The notes: generated by a model from the letters alone, not told the origin. A DNA stretch of 26,734 bases from JBAXHO01 sp037138855 (GCA_037138855.1 JBAXHO010000022.1:1-26734); one strand, 5' to 3'; shown: positions 15,989-24,015, numbered from the stretch's first letter. Made by a program: numbers and translations.

Positions 15989-16837
15989 CTAAACAAGGTA
16001 TTTATAAATTTCTTCCAGTTCCTGATCGCTTTTAAATGGAATCACAATTTTTCCACCTTTTACAGAACGAAATAACTTTACTTTCTCCCCATATTTTTTT
16101 TGTAAGGTACTTTCTACTTCTTGTGTATAACTATCAATAATTCTTGTGGTTACACTTTTTCTCATGGCCATTCCTTCAGTTTGATTTAGTCTTCGGACAA
16201 GTTCTTCTACTGCCCTAACACTTAAACCATCGCGCATAATGATTTTCGCTGTGGTGATCATAGCTTCTCTGGAGCGCAGTCCCAAAAGTGCACGGGCATG
16301 ACCCTCATCAATTTTTTGATCAAGCAGGTATTTTTTTAATTCATCTGGTAAGCTAAGTAAGCGGACTTTATTGACTACTGCCGGTCGGCTATAACCGATT
16401 TTTTTTGCAATTTGAGAATGAGTGAGATTGAACATTCTGGCGAGTTGATCAAAGGCCATGGCTTCTTCAATTGGATTGAGGTCTTGACGCTGTACATTTT
16501 CTACAATTGCCAGCTCCAGCATTTGTTGTTGCGAAGCTTCTTTCACGACTACAGGCACTCTTTGAATTTTTGCAAGTTTGGCAGCTTTGAGACGGCGTTC
16601 TCCAGCGATCAATTCGTAGGTATTTTCATTTTTTTTTGTGACAATCAGCGGTTCTATCACACCATGTTCCCGGATCGAATCAGCAAGTTCCACAAGTGAT
16701 TCTGGCTTGATGTCCATTCTGGGCTGATATGGATTGGGAACAATTTTTTCAATTGGTAAATCAGGGATAAAGGCTTGTCCTACCTCGTTCATGATGTCGT
16801 TACTGATTAGTGCTGATAGTCCTTTGCCTAGTCCCAT
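15989..16837 (-). CDS. parB: ParB/Spo0J-family chromosome partition protein
   Basis: 282 residues, typical of chromosomal ParB. The N-terminus has GLGKGLSALISND. The ParB/Srx CTP-binding domain runs at about 28-120 with PNPYQPR, the GERRLKAA motif (box II) and ENVQRQDLNPIEEA (box III). The central helix-turn-helix region for parS binding is about 125-190 (LTHSQIAKKIGYSRPAVVNKVRLLSLP). A short C-terminal dimerisation part ends the protein. It loads onto centromere-like parS DNA and works with ParA in origin segregation. Its partner parA lies 1.35 kb upstream, separated by a methyltransferase and a plus-strand deaminase gene, rather than adjacent. No full parS palindrome (TGTTTCACGTGAAACA) was seen in the window. 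Confidence 0.94.
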   Translation of the reverse strand: MGLGKGLSALISNDIMNEVGQAFIPDLPIEKIVPNPYQPRMDIKPESLVELADSIREHGVIEPLIVTKKNENTYELIAGERRLKAAKLAKIQRVPVVVKEASQQQMLELAIVENVQRQDLNPIEEAMAFDQLARMFNLTHSQIAKKIGYSRPAVVNKVRLLSLPDELKKYLLDQKIDEGHARALLGLRSREAMITTAKIIMRDGLSVRAVEELVRRLNQTEGMAMRKSVTTRIIDSYTQEVESTLQKKYGEKVKLFRSVKGGKIVIPFKSDQELEEIYKYLV

Positions 16838-16859
16838 AATTAGAAGTTAATAGATAAAA

Positions 16860-16894
16860 AAGTATCAAGTATCATGTATCAAGTATCAAGTAGG
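16860..16894. repeat. AAGTATC tandem intergenic repeat
   Basis: Four near-identical units (AAGTATC, AAGTATCATGTATC, AAGTATC, AAGTAGG) in a row directly upstream of parB (23 nt from its ATG). They resemble iterons in appearance only. The surrounding 178-nt gap (16838-17015) holds no gene. Confidence 0.65.
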
Positions 16895-16926
16895 AAAGTA
16901 AAAATAATAATATTGACTAGAATTTA

Positions 16927-16972
16927 TTAACCAGTTAACCCGCTAACTCGTTAATTTTTTAACCCGTTAATC
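16927..16972. repeat. GTTAACC-type imperfect intergenic repeat
   Basis: Repeated words TTAACC, GTTAACC, GCTAACTC, GTTAATT, TTAACCC and GTTAATC follow each other with about 8-10-nt period, 43 nt downstream of the methyltransferase stop. A similar but AT-richer run (TTTTTTAACATTTTAATC) precedes the acidic-protein gene at about 24428-24460. Confidence 0.5.
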
Positions 16973-17015
16973 TTTATATCCATATTAATATAACTTATTT
17001 TTGAGGGGACTCCAA

Positions 17016-17537
17016 CTACTTTTCTTCGGCAAGGACGATAAAGTTTTGTTGCTGGTCCTGGGCAAATTCCAGGATTTTAAAGTGCTGATTAAGTGTCGAT
17101 TTAAAGCTTTCCTCAGTTAAATTAGTTGCCGGAATGACGATGAATAATAAACCATGAGGTTTTAATAGGCGATTAATTTCTAATAAAGCAGAGCCGAGAT
17201 TAGACAAAATATTATTATTTGGAAAATTGATACTGATCACTGCGTCAAAACTGGCATCAGGATAGAGTTGAATTTTAGCTTCGATTTCAGCGATGCTGGC
17301 TAGAGGAGCAAAGCCTTTATCATTTAAGCGTTTATTGGCAATTTCAATATCTTCTGGTGAGTCATCAATGCCTTCGGCTGCAAATCCTTCTTCTATAAGC
17401 CGGATCAGATGAGTGCCGGTATTGCAGCCAAGATCCAGGACAGTGCTGATATTTCTTTGTTTAAAGGTATTGATAATCGCTGTGAAATGCGGATGTTCCT
17501 GAAACAGGGCATTAATTTGTTTGGGATCTGTTGCCAT
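17016..17537 (-). CDS. Class I SAM-dependent methyltransferase
   Basis: 173 residues with a Rossmann-type methyltransferase core. Motif I VLDLGCNTGTHLI lies at residues 33-45, an acidic motif II-like EGIDDSPEDIEIANKRL follows, then SFDAVISINF (motif IV) and LLKPHGLLFIVIPA (post-core). The substrate cannot be told; it resembles small UbiE/COQ5-like or type-11 methyltransferases. It is divergent from the deaminase gene with only 63 bp between. It lies upstream of parB on the same strand with a 178-bp repeat-filled gap, so co-transcription is uncertain. Cytosolic, no membrane segment. Confidence 0.85.
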   Translation of the reverse strand: MATDPKQINALFQEHPHFTAIINTFKQRNISTVLDLGCNTGTHLIRLIEEGFAAEGIDDSPEDIEIANKRLNDKGFAPLASIAEIEAKIQLYPDASFDAVISINFPNNNILSNLGSALLEINRLLKPHGLLFIVIPATNLTEESFKSTLNQHFKILEFAQDQQQNFIVLAEEK

Positions 17538-17600
17538 AGTTTATTTGCTAAAAATGAAATTTAAGTGATATGCTAATATCATAGTTTTTAATCTCTATAA

Positions 17601-18104
17601 ATGTCAAAACAAATTCAGTATCCCTATCTGCCAGAAGGCAAAGAATTTAAATATGTCACCATGAAAAACAAATTCATGCAAATGGCCATGGAAGAAGTGG
17701 TCAAACATGACAAAGAGTGGGGGGCAACAATAGGTGCGACAGTCGTGAAAGATGGCGAAGCAGTAGTAGTCGTTGCGAATGGTAATGATTATCATCAAAA
17801 AAATGGTTGTGACCGCAAGCGTGACGGGATTGCTAATGGTAATTATGATTATTGTCCCGGCTGTTCATACAAGGATCATTCCGAGCCCAAAGCAGCTCGT
17901 GTGGCTCAAGAAAAAGGAATTGATATCAAAGGCGCCGACATCTATATCTGGGGTCACTGGTGGGTTTGTGAGCCGTGCTGGAAAGTTTTAATCGATAATG
18001 ATATTAAGAATGTTTATCTCCTAGAAAATTCTGAAAAATGGTTCAACCGCGAAAGCAGTGAATTAAAAAGAGGCGACTACGACTTTTTCAGAAAGATGGA
18101 GTAG
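17601..18104 (+). CDS. Cytidine/deoxycytidylate deaminase-like zinc protein
   Basis: 167 residues with the zinc-deaminase signature: HSEPKA (His93 ligand, Glu95 proton shuttle) and CEPC (Cys123, Cys126). Three further cysteines (70, 85, 88; NGCDRKRDG and YCPGC) precede the active site. They resemble the extra Cys/His loop of dCMP deaminases, suggesting a second zinc site or substrate gate. It would deaminate a cytosine nucleoside, nucleotide or related base; the exact substrate is unknown. It is the only plus-strand gene between 11078 and 24461 and splits parA from parB. An extended -10, TGCTAATAT (17571-17579), lies 21 nt before the ATG. Confidence 0.75.
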   Translation: MSKQIQYPYLPEGKEFKYVTMKNKFMQMAMEEVVKHDKEWGATIGATVVKDGEAVVVVANGNDYHQKNGCDRKRDGIANGNYDYCPGCSYKDHSEPKAARVAQEKGIDIKGADIYIWGHWWVCEPCWKVLIDNDIKNVYLLENSEKWFNRESSELKRGDYDFFRKME

Positions 18105-18117
18105 GAGTGGTATTCTT

Positions 18118-18145
18118 AAGCGCTAGATATTTATATTATAGGCTT
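18118..18145. terminator. Weak hairpin in the convergent deaminase/parA gap
   Basis: AAGC-CTA pairs with TAG-GCTT (7 bp with a bulged G) between two converging genes. U-tracts are poor on both sides (TGTTATT on the plus strand). It could serve as a weak bidirectional terminator. The rest of the gap is T-rich repeats of CTTTTA-type words up to the parA stop. Confidence 0.3.
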
Positions 18146-18187
18146 TGTTATTAATTCTAATAACTTTTAACTTCTATCTTTTAGCTT

Positions 18188-18958
18188 TTATTTTTCTCTG
18201 GCAATTACTTCCTTCGCCAATTCCTCGTAAGCCCAGGCGCCTTGGGAAGCAGGGTCGTACTCTGAGATATCCATGCCGTGGGAAGGGGCTTCGGAAAGGC
18301 GAACATTACGTGGAACGATGGTTTTGAAGACTTTATCCTTGAAGAACTTTTGTACTTCTCTGGTGACATCCTTGGATAAATTGGTTCTAGCATCAAACAT
18401 GGTTAAAATGACACCACCAACTTCTAGCTTTTGATTTAAACGTTTTTTGACGAGATTGATAGTATTGATCAACTGTCCCAAGCCTTCTAGAGCAAAGTAT
18501 TCACACTGTACCGGGATAAAAACTTGATCACTGGCAGTTAGTGCATTGATCGTGAGTAGTCCAAGCGAAGGAGGACAGTCAATTAAAATATATTCAAATT
18601 GTTCCCGAAAACCTTGTAGTTCTTGAGTAAGTAAAGTTTCGCGCGAAAGGGCATTGACTAATTCTACTTCTGCTCCTGCTAAATCAATTTTGGCTGGTAC
18701 CAGGAAGAGATTGGGATATTTGGTCGTCAGGAAAATCTCGGAAATTTTTGCTTTGGCACTCAAAACATCATAAATCGTTTTATGTTTAATTATTTCATCT
18801 CTTTTGAAACTGGAAGACACGCCAGAAGTCAGATTGGACTGAGGATCCAGATCGATTAATAATACTTTTTTCCCCAGCTTGGCGAGAAAGACTCCTAAAT
18901 TAATGGCGGAAGTCGTTTTTCCTACACCACCTTTTTGATTGGCTATTGCTATGACCAT
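18188..18958 (-). CDS. parA: ParA/Soj-family partition ATPase
   Basis: 256 residues, the length of chromosomal Soj-type ParA without an N-terminal helix-turn-helix. A deviant Walker A KGGVGKTTSAINLG occurs at residues 9-22. Walker A' LLIDLDPQSNLT follows, then Walker B YILIDCPPSLG, and the conserved region FVPVQCEYFALEGL-like (VFIPVQCEYFALEGLGQL). It binds DNA nonspecifically as an ATP dimer and is stimulated by ParB to move the origin region. It begins 7 nt after a signal peptidase gene and is the last gene of the minus-strand run from the lepB pair. Confidence 0.95.
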   Translation of the reverse strand: MVIAIANQKGGVGKTTSAINLGVFLAKLGKKVLLIDLDPQSNLTSGVSSSFKRDEIIKHKTIYDVLSAKAKISEIFLTTKYPNLFLVPAKIDLAGAEVELVNALSRETLLTQELQGFREQFEYILIDCPPSLGLLTINALTASDQVFIPVQCEYFALEGLGQLINTINLVKKRLNQKLEVGGVILTMFDARTNLSKDVTREVQKFFKDKVFKTIVPRNVRLSEAPSHGMDISEYDPASQGAWAYEELAKEVIAREK

Positions 18959-18965
18959 TGCTGTT

Positions 18966-19598
18966 TTATTGATTTAAATTAATTTGTTTGATACTAAGCT
19001 CCTGATAGTCTCCCCGGTGGATAATACCAATGTCTGCTAAAGGCCAGTAACGGAAAAAAACTTTGCCGATCAGGTGATCCCTCGGGATGAAGCCTACTTG
19101 CGTCATTCTTGAATCTTTGCTGTTTTCCCGATTATCACCCATGACAAAATAATGATCTGCTGGTACAGTAATTTTTTCACCTTCATTAAATAGGGTATCA
19201 AAAGCAAAATATAATTGTGTTCTGGTAGTGAGTGGAATGTATGATTCTTCCAATTCATTATTATTGATATAGACTTTATTATTTTTAATTTCAATTGTAT
19301 CACCAGCTTTAGCGATGATCCGTTTAATCAGAAAATTATTATTGGATCTGAGAATTACCACATCACCGCGCTGATAATCATATTTAATTTTTTTACCCAA
19401 AGCAGTGGGACCGAGCCAGGAGACTACTTTGTTGGTTAATATCAATTCATTATTATGAAAATTGGGCTCCATGGATTCACCCTCGACCTGATTGGGGACA
19501 AGAATTGTGAGATAGAGAACAGCACTGATAGCTACAGCAATGACAATAGTTTCTAAAAAATCAAAAATGATTTTTTTGGTTTTAAAAAATTTCCACAT
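18966..19598 (-). CDS. lepB: Signal peptidase I (copy 1)
   Basis: 210 residues, one N-terminal membrane segment (~12-36). The Ser/Lys dyad is intact: Ser42 in VEGESMEPNF and Lys92 in FLIKRIIAKAGD. The later boxes are also present: YFVMGDNRENSKDSR and GKVFFRYWPL. It removes signal peptides from exported proteins on the outer face of the membrane. It is followed after 7 nt by parA and preceded after 107 nt by a second lepB that is clearly homologous in every box. No Shine-Dalgarno; the upstream gap carries a CGGT-type repeat that starts 7 nt before the ATG. Confidence 0.94.
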   Translation of the reverse strand: MWKFFKTKKIIFDFLETIVIAVAISAVLYLTILVPNQVEGESMEPNFHNNELILTNKVVSWLGPTALGKKIKYDYQRGDVVILRSNNNFLIKRIIAKAGDTIEIKNNKVYINNNELEESYIPLTTRTQLYFAFDTLFNEGEKITVPADHYFVMGDNRENSKDSRMTQVGFIPRDHLIGKVFFRYWPLADIGIIHRGDYQELSIKQINLNQ

Positions 19599-19604
19599 AA
19601 AGAG

Positions 19605-19640
19605 TTCGGTTTCCGGTAACCGGTGATCGGTGTTCGGAAA
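19605..19640. repeat. CCGGTAACCGGTGATCGG-type intergenic repeat
   Basis: Overlapping CGGT words (TTCGGT, TCCGGTAACC, CGGTGATC, GGTGTTCGGAAA) fill the gap directly upstream of lepB copy 1. It is the reference copy of the family also at 12671-12694 (18 of 19 bases over the core), 24752-24775 and 26577-26603. Confidence 0.7.
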
Positions 19641-19705
19641 TTATGTTAAATTATTGCAGTGAAGTATTGATTTAATATTTGATCACCAAATACCAATAAT
19701 CGTTA

Positions 19706-20332
19706 CTATTGTTCTAGATATTTTCCACTGCCAATTAATGTAAAACGGTTAATTGGCCAGTAGCGGAAAAAAACTTTTCCACGAATTTTGGCTCGTGGTA
19801 CAAATCCTACGATGGCATAACGGGAATCCTGACTAACTTTTCGATTATCACCCATGACAAAATATGTTCCTTCCGGCACCCGGGTAGTTTGATTGGCTTC
19901 GAAATTAGCTAAACCATATTCTGGTACTTCGGTCTGGATATTCGCTGGCAGATATTCTTCGACAAGTAGTTTACCATTGATAAAAACCTGATTATCTTTT
20001 AATTTAACTGTATCACCTGCTGTAGCAATTACCCGTTTAATGAGATTTCTTTCGCCACTTTGAAAAATTATTACATCACCACGCTTATAATCATATTTCA
20101 GTTTCTGACCAATGCTGGTAGGTCCTAGCCATTGAATTGTTTTATTGGCAAATAAAAGTTCTTTATCATAGAAATTGGGCTCCATGGAAGAGCCATCGAC
20201 GACACTGGGAACCAAAAATACCAGGTATAAAATCAGACTAAATGCTAATGCTAGAACAATCGTTTGTAAAAAATCAGTGATAATGTCTTTCCGTTCTTTG
20301 ACATTGCCTCCTAAAAATGGATTATCAGACAT
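19706..20332 (-). CDS. lepB: Signal peptidase I (copy 2)
   Basis: 208 residues with one membrane segment (~21-43), Ser49 in VDGSSMEPNF, Lys99 in NLIKRVIATAGD, and the boxes YFVMGDNRKVSQDSR and GKVFFRYWPINR. Both catalytic residues are present, so this is not a decayed duplicate. The cytoplasmic N-terminus is longer than in copy 1. The pair is probably an old tandem duplication with possible division of substrates. A perfect TATAAT lies 8 nt before the ATG, pointing to a leaderless mRNA. It lies 104 bp downstream of ileS. Confidence 0.94.
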   Translation of the reverse strand: MSDNPFLGGNVKERKDIITDFLQTIVLALAFSLILYLVFLVPSVVDGSSMEPNFYDKELLFANKTIQWLGPTSIGQKLKYDYKRGDVIIFQSGERNLIKRVIATAGDTVKLKDNQVFINGKLLVEEYLPANIQTEVPEYGLANFEANQTTRVPEGTYFVMGDNRKVSQDSRYAIVGFVPRAKIRGKVFFRYWPINRFTLIGSGKYLEQ

Positions 20333-20340
20333 AAAAAATT

Positions 20341-20346
20341 ATTATA
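20341..20346 (-). promoter_or_regulatory. -10 box of lepB copy 2
   Basis: Perfect TATAAT on the minus strand, 8 nt before ATG 20332, so the transcript would begin at or next to the start codon. No convincing -35. Confidence 0.5.
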
Positions 20347-20436
20347 GAACTAAAAAATATTTTCGAAATCTAAAGAGTATTATTTAGTATAATCCAACAA
20401 GTGGAATCGGTAAAGGAAATTTAATTATATACCCAT

Positions 20437-23400
20437 TTACTCCTGCTTAAGAATTTCGATGGCAATAGATTTTTCTCCTATCATCACTTCTTTGGCAGTT
20501 TCAGATTTGGTAGTTACTATGTTTACAGCTGTCGCTCCTACTGCTTTAGCCAAATCTATTTTATAATAATTTAATAAAATTGAAGTTTCCTGGTCTCCGC
20601 CTGTAAGATTGAGAATAATTTTATCTCCCATTTCTAAACCACTTTGCTTTCTAAGATTTTGGATCTTACGTGTTAGCTCTCTGTATTCACCTTCGCGTTT
20701 TAATTCAATTGTAAGATTGGTATCCAGACTGATTGCTACGTTATTAGATTCATCTTTGGCTTTGAGCCATCCTTGCAGTTCTGAGACATGATGTTTTTCA
20801 GTAACTTTTTTTACATTCAATTCAGCCATAATCAAAGTTTTCATCCAATCAGCTAAATTGTTGTCCTGATCCTGATCAACAGTCATAATAACTTCTACTT
20901 CACTCAATGGTTGTCGGACTTTTAAACTATTTTGGACACGGAGTGATTGGCCAAGTGCGACTACACTTCTTACTTTTTCCATTTGCAGCATTAGCTTTTC
21001 AGATGATTCCATAAATTTGATATCTGGATGGGGAAAATCACAGAGGTGAACTGATTCTGGCTGATTTTTCAATTTTAAGGCCACAAGGTTTTGATAAATA
21101 TCTTCACTGACAAATGGTGCTATTGGAGCAATTAATTTTATAAATTCTACTAACACATAGTATAAAGTATCGAGTGTTTGTTGTTCACCGCTTGCAAAAC
21201 GATCGCGAGAGCGGCGGATATACCATTTGGATAAATCATCAATAAATTTTGGAATTTCTTTTACCGCTGTAGGAATATTATATTCTTCCATGGCTATCTT
21301 GAAATTCCTAATTGCCAGTTGTAGTCTAGCGATAATCCAATGATCCATTTCATTATTTAAAGTTTGAAAAGGAATATGATCCCATTGGATATGAGCTGTA
21401 TCAGGATTACCCACTCTTATATTTGCAGCAAGATTATCACTTGGCTCCCACTGATGAATATTGGCATAAGTGATGAAAAAAGAGTAGCTATTCCATAATG
21501 GTAGCAGAATTGTTTTAATCTGGTCCTTCAGTGCCTCTTCATCCATATTCATATCTTCTCCCACCATGATTTTCGAGCCCATAAGGTAGAGACGTAAAGC
21601 TTCAGCACCATAGGTTTCCAGCACTTTTTTGGGGTCAGGATAATTTCCATAGCTTTTGCTCATTTTTCTACCATCAGTCCCAAACATAACTCCTGTAGTG
21701 ACTACATTTTTAAAGGAATTAGTTCCAAAAAGAGCAGAAGAAATCACATGCATTACATAGAACCAGGCTCTGGTTTGGGCGATGTATTCGACCACAAAAT
21801 CTGCCGGGAAATTTGCTTCAAAATCAGCTTTATTTTCAAAAGGATAATGTTTGCTGGCATATGGCATAGAAGCACTGTCCATCCAGACATCCAGGACTTC
21901 TTCCACTCTGGTAAGTTCACCTGTAGTTCCTTTGATTTTGATCTGATCAATTTTAGGACGGTGTAAATCGAGCATTTCCGTCCCATTGAAGTACATTGTC
22001 TTAGCTTCTGTATAATCGACATTCATTGCTAGGGTTTCTTTAAGCGTTCTTTTTTCAATAATTGAACGCAGAAAAGCGATTTCTTCTTCATGTGTTATTA
22101 TCAAGATTAATTTTCCTTGATTTTCAGAAAGAATTTGTTCAAGTTGCTTTTGAATATTAGTTAAAATTAGTTGATATTTTTCTTGTAACATTTCTTCGGT
22201 TGCCTCATGGTTTCTTTGTACATTCGCTTGTGAAAGGATTTCCTTTTCTGCCAATAGTGATAATTCACGTTGTTCTGGTGAGCCAAATTCAGGTATAGCT
22301 TTAACTTCTAAGCCAAGATGAGTGGCTATTTCATCAGCAGTTTGCTTGGATCGTTTCATAGTAGAGGTGTAGATCACGTCAATTTTCTCATTTACTAATT
22401 TTTGTTTTAAAGCTTCCACTTCATCCCAGCCTTCTTTAGTAAGTTCACCGTCCAATCCTGATGTATCATATTGTGCATGGCGGACGAAGATCACCTTGGT
22501 GATTGGCTGAATAGCCTTTTCCCGGAGTTCATCTCTGGAGCCGATTACTACGCGTTCAATTATTTTTCCATTTTCAACTTTTTGCCAGATGGGCATCGGA
22601 GAGGCCCAATATCTGGTGCGGGAGACACACCAGTCTGGTGCAGTTTCAATTCCTTTTTGAAAACGACCGTATTTCAAATGTTCCGGTACCCAGCTAATAT
22701 TCTCATTATTTTTTTGTAACAATGGTTTCATGCTTTGGATATCGACAAACCATGATGGTTGGGCCTTTTGGATTAATGGTGTTTCACACCGGTAACAGAA
22801 AGGATAACGGTGGGTAATTCTTTCTGATTTAAATAATTTCCCATTTGTGATCAAATCCTCAATAATTTGATTATCTGCTTCTTTGATATAAATTCCGGAA
22901 TAATCTTTGACCAGATCATTGAATTTACCATCATCGTTCACAGTAAAAGCAAATTGAATTTTATAATGTTTCCCCATTTCTGAGTCTACTTCACCAAACC
23001 CTGGTGCTGAGTGAACAATACCGGTACCTTCCGTCATATTTACCATATTCGGGAAAGCGTATACTTGGAAATCCTGAGCCTCCGGGGTGAAATAATTAAA
23101 AATTGGAGTATATTGCAAACCAATTAATTCCTTTCCGGAGAATTCCTCGATAACAGTATAAGGACAATCTTTGAGTAAGGCTTCTAATCTTGGCTTCGCA
23201 GCAATAAGCTTCTCTGTATTGTCAGAAAAGAATTTCTTTTCAGGATCACCAGCGCTAGTGAAAATCACATAAGTTTCTTCAGGATCCAGGACAAGTGCTT
23301 TATTAGCAGGTAAAGTCCATGGTGTAGTAGTCCAGGCGAGGATTTTCATGTTTTGAAATTTGCCTGCTGTAGTAATTGGAAACTTCACAGTCACCGCTGG

Positions 23401-24015
23401 ATCTTCCATTTCTGTATAGGAATTATCCATGGCAATTTCAAAATTAGAGATCGGTGTACCACAACGGGTGCAAAACAGTGAAGTTCTAGTACCTTCATAT
23501 ACTTTACCTTGTTCGAAAAGTTGTTTAAAAATCCAGACAACTGATTCCATATAATCCTGGTCCATGGTCTTATAACTATTATCAAAATCGACCCACTGAC
23601 CAATTTTTTCTTTGTACCATTTCCATTCTGCACTCACTTCTCTGGTGTAAGAATAGCAATGATCTACAAAAGATTGAATACCCAGTTTTTCAATATCACG
23701 ACGGTTTTTCAAGCCGATATTTTTTTCCACACGATTTTCAATTGGTAAACCATGGCAATCCCAGCCCCATTGTCTTTCGACACGCTTGCCATTCATCGTC
23801 CAGTAACGTGGTACGACATCTTTGGCAATTCGGGGAAGTAATGAGCCGTAATGAGGCATTCCAGTGATGAAGGGAGGACCGTCATAGAAAACATATTTAT
23901 CTTTAGCAGACCTTTGCTCGACTGATTTTTCAAAGGTTTTATTAACTTTCCAGTATTCATTAATAGTATTTTCCAGCTCAGGGAAACTTTGTCTTGGGTT
24001 TACTTTGTTAAACAT
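20437..24015 (-). CDS. ileS: Isoleucyl-tRNA synthetase (type 2) with an internal histidine-phosphatase domain
   Basis: 1192 residues, longer than usual because of an insertion at ~497-682. The class I catalytic core opens with PPFITGMPHYGSLL, where the HIGH motif reads HYGS (55-58), and closes with KMSKS (784-788). The CP1 editing domain is intact: WTTTPWTLPAN (228-238) and GTGIVHSAPGFGEVD (330-344). Two CxxC pairs (182/185, 407/410) can bind zinc. The sequence is of the IleRS2 (eukaryote-like, often mupirocin-tolerant) class: ASPMPIW, LDLHRPKID, EEVLDVWMDSASMPYA. The C-terminal anticodon region has KVRQPL and a long tail. It charges tRNA-Ile. The insertion (separate entry) splits the stretch that normally reads continuously from VIGS to LHRP. 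The -10-like TATTAT lies 11 nt before the ATG; DUF1232 is upstream. Confidence 0.95.
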   Translation of the reverse strand: MFNKVNPRQSFPELENTINEYWKVNKTFEKSVEQRSAKDKYVFYDGPPFITGMPHYGSLLPRIAKDVVPRYWTMNGKRVERQWGWDCHGLPIENRVEKNIGLKNRRDIEKLGIQSFVDHCYSYTREVSAEWKWYKEKIGQWVDFDNSYKTMDQDYMESVVWIFKQLFEQGKVYEGTRTSLFCTRCGTPISNFEIAMDNSYTEMEDPAVTVKFPITTAGKFQNMKILAWTTTPWTLPANKALVLDPEETYVIFTSAGDPEKKFFSDNTEKLIAAKPRLEALLKDCPYTVIEEFSGKELIGLQYTPIFNYFTPEAQDFQVYAFPNMVNMTEGTGIVHSAPGFGEVDSEMGKHYKIQFAFTVNDDGKFNDLVKDYSGIYIKEADNQIIEDLITNGKLFKSERITHRYPFCYRCETPLIQKAQPSWFVDIQSMKPLLQKNNENISWVPEHLKYGRFQKGIETAPDWCVSRTRYWASPMPIWQKVENGKIIERVVIGSRDELREKAIQPITKVIFVRHAQYDTSGLDGELTKEGWDEVEALKQKLVNEKIDVIYTSTMKRSKQTADEIATHLGLEVKAIPEFGSPEQRELSLLAEKEILSQANVQRNHEATEEMLQEKYQLILTNIQKQLEQILSENQGKLILIITHEEEIAFLRSIIEKRTLKETLAMNVDYTEAKTMYFNGTEMLDLHRPKIDQIKIKGTTGELTRVEEVLDVWMDSASMPYASKHYPFENKADFEANFPADFVVEYIAQTRAWFYVMHVISSALFGTNSFKNVVTTGVMFGTDGRKMSKSYGNYPDPKKVLETYGAEALRLYLMGSKIMVGEDMNMDEEALKDQIKTILLPLWNSYSFFITYANIHQWEPSDNLAANIRVGNPDTAHIQWDHIPFQTLNNEMDHWIIARLQLAIRNFKIAMEEYNIPTAVKEIPKFIDDLSKWYIRRSRDRFASGEQQTLDTLYYVLVEFIKLIAPIAPFVSEDIYQNLVALKLKNQPESVHLCDFPHPDIKFMESSEKLMLQMEKVRSVVALGQSLRVQNSLKVRQPLSEVEVIMTVDQDQDNNLADWMKTLIMAELNVKKVTEKHHVSELQGWLKAKDESNNVAISLDTNLTIELKREGEYRELTRKIQNLRKQSGLEMGDKIILNLTGGDQETSILLNYYKIDLAKAVGATAVNIVTTKSETAKEVMIGEKSIAIEILKQE
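21970..22527 (-). other. Histidine-phosphatase (phosphoglycerate-mutase-like) domain nested in IleRS
   Basis: Residues ~497-682 of the synthetase. The order of motifs is that of the histidine phosphatase superfamily: VIFVRHAQYD (Arg512, nucleophile His513), LTKEGWDEVEALKQKL, VIYTSTMKRSKQTADEIA (Arg555), EFGSPEQRELSLL (acidic residue, Glu581 or Glu584), and LILIITHEEEIAFLRSII (second catalytic His642). All core residues are present, so the domain may be active. It is in frame and flanked by ordinary IleRS sequence on both sides, so it is an inserted domain and not a gene fusion at an end. Substrate unknown. Confidence 0.88.

Noticed and set aside
16860..16894. CRISPR array
   Set aside because: The units are 7-10 nt, contiguous and without spacers; no cas gene is nearby.
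22775..22800. parS site (TGTTTCAC half-site inside ileS)
   Set aside because: Only one half of the palindrome matches, it is within a conserved coding region, and no full site is found.
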